Positions 53,159-57,290 of a stretch of DNA of 57,290 nucleotides are shown here, in pieces (the first letter of the stretch is position 1; every line of letters begins with the position of its first letter). The position numbers were made by a program, and so were the translations under genes. The notes below the pieces were generated by a model, which was not told the DNA's origin, ran no database searches, and saw nothing but the letters and a program-made list of their open reading frames with translations. Where the stretch lies: NCBI GenBank assembly GCA_011525695.1, contig WYBX01000149.1:1-57290 (forward strand). Reading direction: 5' to 3'. The DNA comes from Verrucomicrobiia bacterium. Its GTDB lineage: Bacteria; Verrucomicrobiota; Verrucomicrobiia; Opitutales; Opitutaceae.

Positions 53159-54553
53159 ATGAACCCCCGACATCTGGCCACGGCACTCTCCCTTGCCACG
53201 CTCGCATTTACCAACGGAGAAACGCTGGCCGCGGAGGCGATGCGCATTCCCAACATCGTCCTGATTCTGGCCGACGATCTCGGCTATGGGGATCTGGGCT
53301 GTTATGGGAACAAGAAGGTGCGGACGCCAAACATCGACCGAATGGCGGCGGAGGGAATGCGCTTCACCGACTTCCACGCCAATGGGCCGATGTGCTCACC
53401 GACCCGCGCCGCGCTGCTGACGGGCCGCTATCAGCAGCGTGTCGGCGTTACGCGTGTTGGCGGTGTACTAAAGGACGGTGAGATTGTCCTGCCGTCGCGG
53501 CTGCGCGAAGCGGGCTATGCCACCGGCATGTTTGGGAAATGGCATATTTCCGGTCACAATCGCGACGAGAAATTCTACCGCGAGCGACTGCCGACCCGCT
53601 ACGGCTTCGACGAATTCCGAGGCCTCATGAGTGGGTACGTTGACTTTATCAATCACCTCACTCACCAAGGCCGCCCGGATTGGTGGAATGGGGGCCAATT
53701 CGTCAGCGAGGACGGATATGCCTCACACCTTCTCGTGGATCACGCGATCCGATTCATTCGCGCCCATCGCCAGCGTCCGTTTTTTGTCTATCTTGCCCTT
53801 CCAGACATTCATTTCCCATTCATGACACCCGAGGACCGTCCCCATTTCGAGCCCGGAGTGACCTTCAACCGAATCGGTGATCCGGCGACCAGCAAGCTCG
53901 GCCCGCATGACGGCAGCCCCGAGCTTCAGAAGGTGGTACACCGAATGATTGCGGAACTCGATATTGGCATTGGGCGTGTCGTAGAGACCCTGCGGAATCT
54001 CGGACTGGAGAAAAACACCCTGGTCTTCTTCACATCCGATAATGGAGGTTACATTCACTATGGACGCACCAATTTCCACCAAATCTCGGATAACGGACCA
54101 CTGCGTGGACAAAAAGGTGAACTGTACGAGGGCGGCCATCGCGTGCCCGCCATCGCATGGCGGCCCGGTGTCATACGAGCGGGCACCGTAACTGACGTGA
54201 CAGCGATGACATTCGATCTCTTCCCGACCTTTCTTCAGCTGGCGGGCCTGGAGGAACCTCCGGCAGCGAGTCCGAATGCATTGGACGGGATCAGCCTGCT
54301 CCCCCTGCTCCACAGGCAGCAGCCGCTCCCATCACGTCAGCTCTTCTGGGAGCATGGCGGACTCGCCATGCGCGATGGTGACTGGAAGCTGCTTAGGGCG
54401 CGCGGAAATGCGCCGCCCGAACTCTATTTTCTGAAAGACGATCTGGGCGAGACGACCAATCTGGCTGAAAAGCATCCCGAAATTGTGGACCGCATGGACA
54501 AGGCGCTGCGTCATTTCGCGGCCAGTACCGCCGTTCCCAAACCACCGATCTGA
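53159..54553 (+). CDS. S1-family sulfatase, exported
   Basis: 464 residues with signal peptide (about 1-25). LILADDLGYGDLGCYGNKK and TPNIDRMAAEGMRFTDFH precede CSPTR at 79-83 (modified Cys 79). MFGKWHISGHN, SDNGGYIHYG and EGGHRVPAIAW complete a standard arylsulfatase-A-type active site. Third gene of the GH95/sulfatase/sulfatase/GH29 unit. The remnant at 48786 comes from a related gene. Confidence 0.94.
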   Translation: MNPRHLATALSLATLAFTNGETLAAEAMRIPNIVLILADDLGYGDLGCYGNKKVRTPNIDRMAAEGMRFTDFHANGPMCSPTRAALLTGRYQQRVGVTRVGGVLKDGEIVLPSRLREAGYATGMFGKWHISGHNRDEKFYRERLPTRYGFDEFRGLMSGYVDFINHLTHQGRPDWWNGGQFVSEDGYASHLLVDHAIRFIRAHRQRPFFVYLALPDIHFPFMTPEDRPHFEPGVTFNRIGDPATSKLGPHDGSPELQKVVHRMIAELDIGIGRVVETLRNLGLEKNTLVFFTSDNGGYIHYGRTNFHQISDNGPLRGQKGELYEGGHRVPAIAWRPGVIRAGTVTDVTAMTFDLFPTFLQLAGLEEPPAASPNALDGISLLPLLHRQQPLPSRQLFWEHGGLAMRDGDWKLLRARGNAPPELYFLKDDLGETTNLAEKHPEIVDRMDKALRHFAASTAVPKPPI

Positions 54554-54662
54554 TCCAATATCAGTCGGAGCGAACCGCATCACTCCGCTTCCAACTTACG
54601 AAATGGACCACAGACACGAAGCGATGGACGCGGAACTTTGTTAATCCAAAATCGGAATCACC

Positions 54663-56093
54663 ATGAAAATCCACTCCTCCCATCAATTGCCGTCACTTCG
54701 CCTTGCACTGGTGCTGCTGGGCTGCGCCATTCTTCTCACCTCGGTGCCAGTGCCGTCCCCGGCTGCGGTTGATCCCGAATCTCCGGCGGCCAGGGAGGCG
54801 CGACTCGCCTGGTTCAAGGAAGCCAAGTTTGGTCTTTTCATTCACTGGGGGCTGTACGCGATCCCGGCCGGATACTGGAAAGGTGAGCGGTCTCCGGGCA
54901 TCGGCGAGTGGGTCATGCACCGGATGAAAATCCCGGTGAAGGAGTACGAACGCCTTGCCGGCGGGTTCAACCCGGTGAGGTTCGATGCCGATGCCTGGGC
55001 GCAGCTGGCGGCAGACGCCGGCATGAAATACGTCGTTATCACATCAAAACATCACGACGGGTTCGCCATGTATGGCTCGAAGGTGTCGCCCTACAACATC
55101 GTCGACGCCACGCCTTTCAACCGCGATCCTTTGAAGGAACTTGCCGACGCCTGCGCAAGACGCGGACTTCGGTTCGGCTTTTACTACTCCCAAGCCCAGG
55201 ATTGGCATGAGCCGGGCGGGATCGGCAACGAGTGGGACTTCGGCCCCGACGCCGCCAAGGACAAGAACGGCGCTTACGACAAGTACCTCCGTGAAAAGGC
55301 GGAACCGCAGGTAAGGGAGCTGCTGGGGAACTACGGCCCGGTTTGCCTCATCTGGTTCGACACGCCGAGGCTGATGACTGGCGAGAGGGCACAGCGTTTC
55401 GTCGACATCGTCCGCACGATGCAGCCCGCCTGCCTGATCGACGGTCGCCTCGGCACAGCGGGCGATTACGTTTCAACCGGCGACAACGCGATTCCCGACG
55501 TGCACCTTGAGGGTGCATGGGAGGTGCCTGCAACGATTAACCGCACTTGGGGGTACCGCATCGATGACCACGACTGGAAATCCCCGGGAGATCTCGTGTT
55601 CAAACTCGTCGATATCGTCAGCAAGGGGGGAAATTACCTGCTCAACGTAGGCCCGACCGCCGAGGGCGTCATTCCGCAACCGAGTCAGGACAATCTGCGC
55701 GCTGTTGGCAGTTGGCTCAGGCTGAATGGCGAGGCGATCTACGGGGCCGGCCGTTCCCCCTTTGGCGAGGAGTTCGGCGACTACGCGGCCAGTGTGAAAG
55801 GGATCGACGGCAAGCCGATCTTCCTGGCGCGCACCGCGTGGCGCTGCACCACGAAGCCAGGCAAGCTCTACTTCACCGTCTTTCGCCTGGAGCGCGGAGG
55901 CTTTGCGCTGCCGTCCTTCAAGAACTCGATAAAATCCGCATCCTACATCGATGAGATGGGACGGCGCCAGCCGCTTGAGGTGAAGTCAAACAAGGATGGC
56001 GTGCGCACGATCATCGTCCCTCGCATGACGGTGCACGACACGCTGGGCGCCGTAGTCATCGTCGAAATCGACGGGGGCTCCGTCCAGCGTTGA
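54663..56093 (+). CDS. GH29 alpha-L-fucosidase, exported
   Basis: 476 residues with signal peptide (about 1-35). The GH29 barrel shows KFGLFIHWGLYAIPAG (His61), ITSKHHDGFAMYGS (His130-His131-Asp132), FYYSQAQDWHEP and LIWFDTP with the nucleophile Asp at 233. TINRTWGYR and LLNVGPTAEG are also family markers. Retaining exo-alpha-L-fucosidase releasing L-fucose. Its C-terminal beta domain is complete. Last intact gene of the unit. It converges with the broken sialidase-like gene. Confidence 0.94.
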   Translation: MKIHSSHQLPSLRLALVLLGCAILLTSVPVPSPAAVDPESPAAREARLAWFKEAKFGLFIHWGLYAIPAGYWKGERSPGIGEWVMHRMKIPVKEYERLAGGFNPVRFDADAWAQLAADAGMKYVVITSKHHDGFAMYGSKVSPYNIVDATPFNRDPLKELADACARRGLRFGFYYSQAQDWHEPGGIGNEWDFGPDAAKDKNGAYDKYLREKAEPQVRELLGNYGPVCLIWFDTPRLMTGERAQRFVDIVRTMQPACLIDGRLGTAGDYVSTGDNAIPDVHLEGAWEVPATINRTWGYRIDDHDWKSPGDLVFKLVDIVSKGGNYLLNVGPTAEGVIPQPSQDNLRAVGSWLRLNGEAIYGAGRSPFGEEFGDYAASVKGIDGKPIFLARTAWRCTTKPGKLYFTVFRLERGGFALPSFKNSIKSASYIDEMGRRQPLEVKSNKDGVRTIIVPRMTVHDTLGAVVIVEIDGGSVQR

Positions 56094-56142
56094 GTCGGGA
56101 ATCTTCCGGCGCCGGAGAGAGGACTCGTGGGTGTCTGGCCAT

Positions 56143-57164
56143 TCATTCACGCTTGGGATTGAGTCCCCTGCCCTTGTTGACGAGCATTTTTAGCCGGGCT
56201 TTCCCCGACACGGCCTTCCCCGCGGCAACATCCTCCTCTGCAAAGGAAGCCAGCAGGATTTCCTTATCCGTGGAGCGCCCACGATCGTAGATGACGTAAA
56301 TCGTTCCATACGCCGCCTGGACGCCATCCGGATAACTCACCCTGGGGCGCTCATCGAGCATCAGTCCTCCGGACCAGGTCCGGCCGTCATCTTCCGACAG
56401 AAACGCCATCATCTGCGTTCTGCCGACATCTTCACTGATGGGCCCATTCCTCACCAACAGCAATTTGCCGGAATTCAACCGGGTAACAAAGAACCGGGAG
56501 ACGGTGTGCTTCAAATGCGGCGTGGGAACGACCTCGCTCCATGTCGCACCGCCGTCCTTCGAGAAACTCTCCCCTATTCCGTGGAATCCCGCCACGCCCG
56601 TGCGCGTGCGCGTCAGTAGCCACAGAGTCCCGTCCACGCGTTCCACCACCTGGTACTCCTCGAAATTGCGCGCCTCCCGCGCGATCGGAATCTCGCCACC
56701 GGCGGCAATCGTCCTGCCATCATTCTTGGAAAGGAGCGGCCTCGACAGGTTTGTGAGATTCCAGGATCCGGCCGGCCACAGCCATGTCCTATCAGCCAGA
56801 ACCGTCGGCTTGTTAAAATTGTTCAATTCCCTGGCGATCAGCCGGGGCTCGCTTTAGACTGGATCCTCCCGGCCAGACTCCCGGGTTGTGATGGCCCACA
56901 TCCGGCTGTCCACTCCTCGCAGCCCCTTGGGATACTCGTTCCATATCAGCCAGAGTACTCCCCTCGGGTCGTGCCACAGGGCGGGCTCCGAGGCACGGTG
57001 GGGCGGATCGATCACCAGCTTCAATCCCGACCACGTGGCGCCGCCATCGGGGCTCGTGCTCAGCATCACATAGTTGTCGGGTCCCTCGCCGTGGCCCCCT
57101 CCATACCATGTGGCCCAAAGCCGTCCGTTGGCCGCAACTTCCACACTGGGTATGCCCTGGAACA
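56143..57164 (-). pseudogene. Broken sialidase-fold (BNR) gene, FQGIP type
   Basis: On the minus strand one continuous frame covers the protein from FQGIPSVEVAANGRLWATWY to the C-terminal GLNPKRE, with Asp boxes STSPDGGATW, SKDGGATWSE and SEDDGRTWSG. It is interrupted by an in-frame TAA at 56854-56856 (DPV-stop-SEP), where the paralog at 43406 has a Trp (KWSAP). The 5' end, including the signal peptide, is cut off by the terminal repeat at 57165. Frame is kept on both sides of the stop, so decay is recent or the stop is a sequencing error. The repeat supplies an artificial upstream Met. Confidence 0.85.
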
Positions 57165-57289
57165 GTAACCGTTCAATTTGGACGTGGTGACGGTCGTGGC
57201 TGAGTTGGATAGACTTGGGGATGGCTATCACCCGAAGGAGGCGGAAGAGATTCACTCTGCAGCAGCGTCAGAAGCATGTCGAACGGTTT
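57165..57289. repeat. Inverted terminal repeat, right copy (possible IS end)
   Basis: Exact reverse complement of 1-125. Its inner edge GTAACC abuts codons of the broken sialidase-like gene, so an insertion here truncated that gene. Without sequence beyond the window the element body and any target duplication cannot be seen. Confidence 0.85.
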
Positions 57290-57290
57290 G

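Overview
The window looks like a carbohydrate-degradation island from a Gram-negative, high-G+C bacterium, most likely a member of the Verrucomicrobiota (Opitutales-like). The reasons are one TonB-dependent receptor without a SusD partner, a LacI-type regulator, many exported S1 sulfatases, BNR/sialidase-fold proteins, a DUF1080 module, exported Gfo/Idh/MocA oxidoreductases and a ThuA-like protein. The taxon is an inference from gene content. I see no rRNA, tRNA, CRISPR array or intact transposase. The same 125-bp sequence sits at both ends in inverted orientation and begins GTAA, like the end of an IS66-type element.

Layout. (1) 0.1-18.5 kb, minus strand: TonB receptor, sulfatase-propeller fusion, sulfatase, FGE-like/sialidase-like fusion, an unrecognised TIM-barrel-like enzyme, DUF1080-propeller fusion, sialidase-like protein and a propeller protein. 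(2) 18.9-21.4 kb, plus strand: thioredoxin-fold protein and a propeller protein. (3) 21.7-29.2 kb, minus strand: two sulfatases, two sialidase-like proteins and a sialate O-acetylesterase-like esterase. (4) 29.4-33.5 kb, plus strand: GH109 and GH95. (5) 33.5-40.3 kb: HpcH/HpaI aldolase, LacI regulator, sugar mutarotase, SGNH esterase, fucose-isomerase-like protein and a sialidase-like protein. (6) 40.6-57.2 kb: two oxidoreductases, a sialidase-like protein, a propeller protein, ThuA-like protein, TIM-barrel epimerase, second GH95, two sulfatases, GH29 and a broken sialidase-like gene.

How they may work together. Exported sulfatases, esterases, GH29/GH95 alpha-L-fucosidases and GH109 would strip a sulfated, acetylated, fucose-containing glycan (a fucoidan-like polysaccharide or a mucin-like host glycan). 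The TonB receptor would import fragments. The mutarotase, isomerase-like protein and 2-keto-3-deoxy-sugar aldolase would handle the released 6-deoxyhexose.

The most notable features are two putative operator families. Motif A (CGTAACRATnTnCG) occurs at eight sites, each in the same orientation relative to the gene it precedes. It covers the left 35 kb plus one unit at 43 kb, and includes the promoter region beside the LacI gene. Motif B (TGTTAnnATAACA) occurs at five sites in the 40-49 kb part. A family of five ~500-residue beta-propeller proteins, two of them fused to other catalytic modules, is a candidate undescribed glycosidase family. A set of sialidase-fold proteins carries [FW]QG[IC]P where true sialidases have FRIP. 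Fragments of an esterase and a sulfatase in the promoter regions show that the right half has undergone gene loss.
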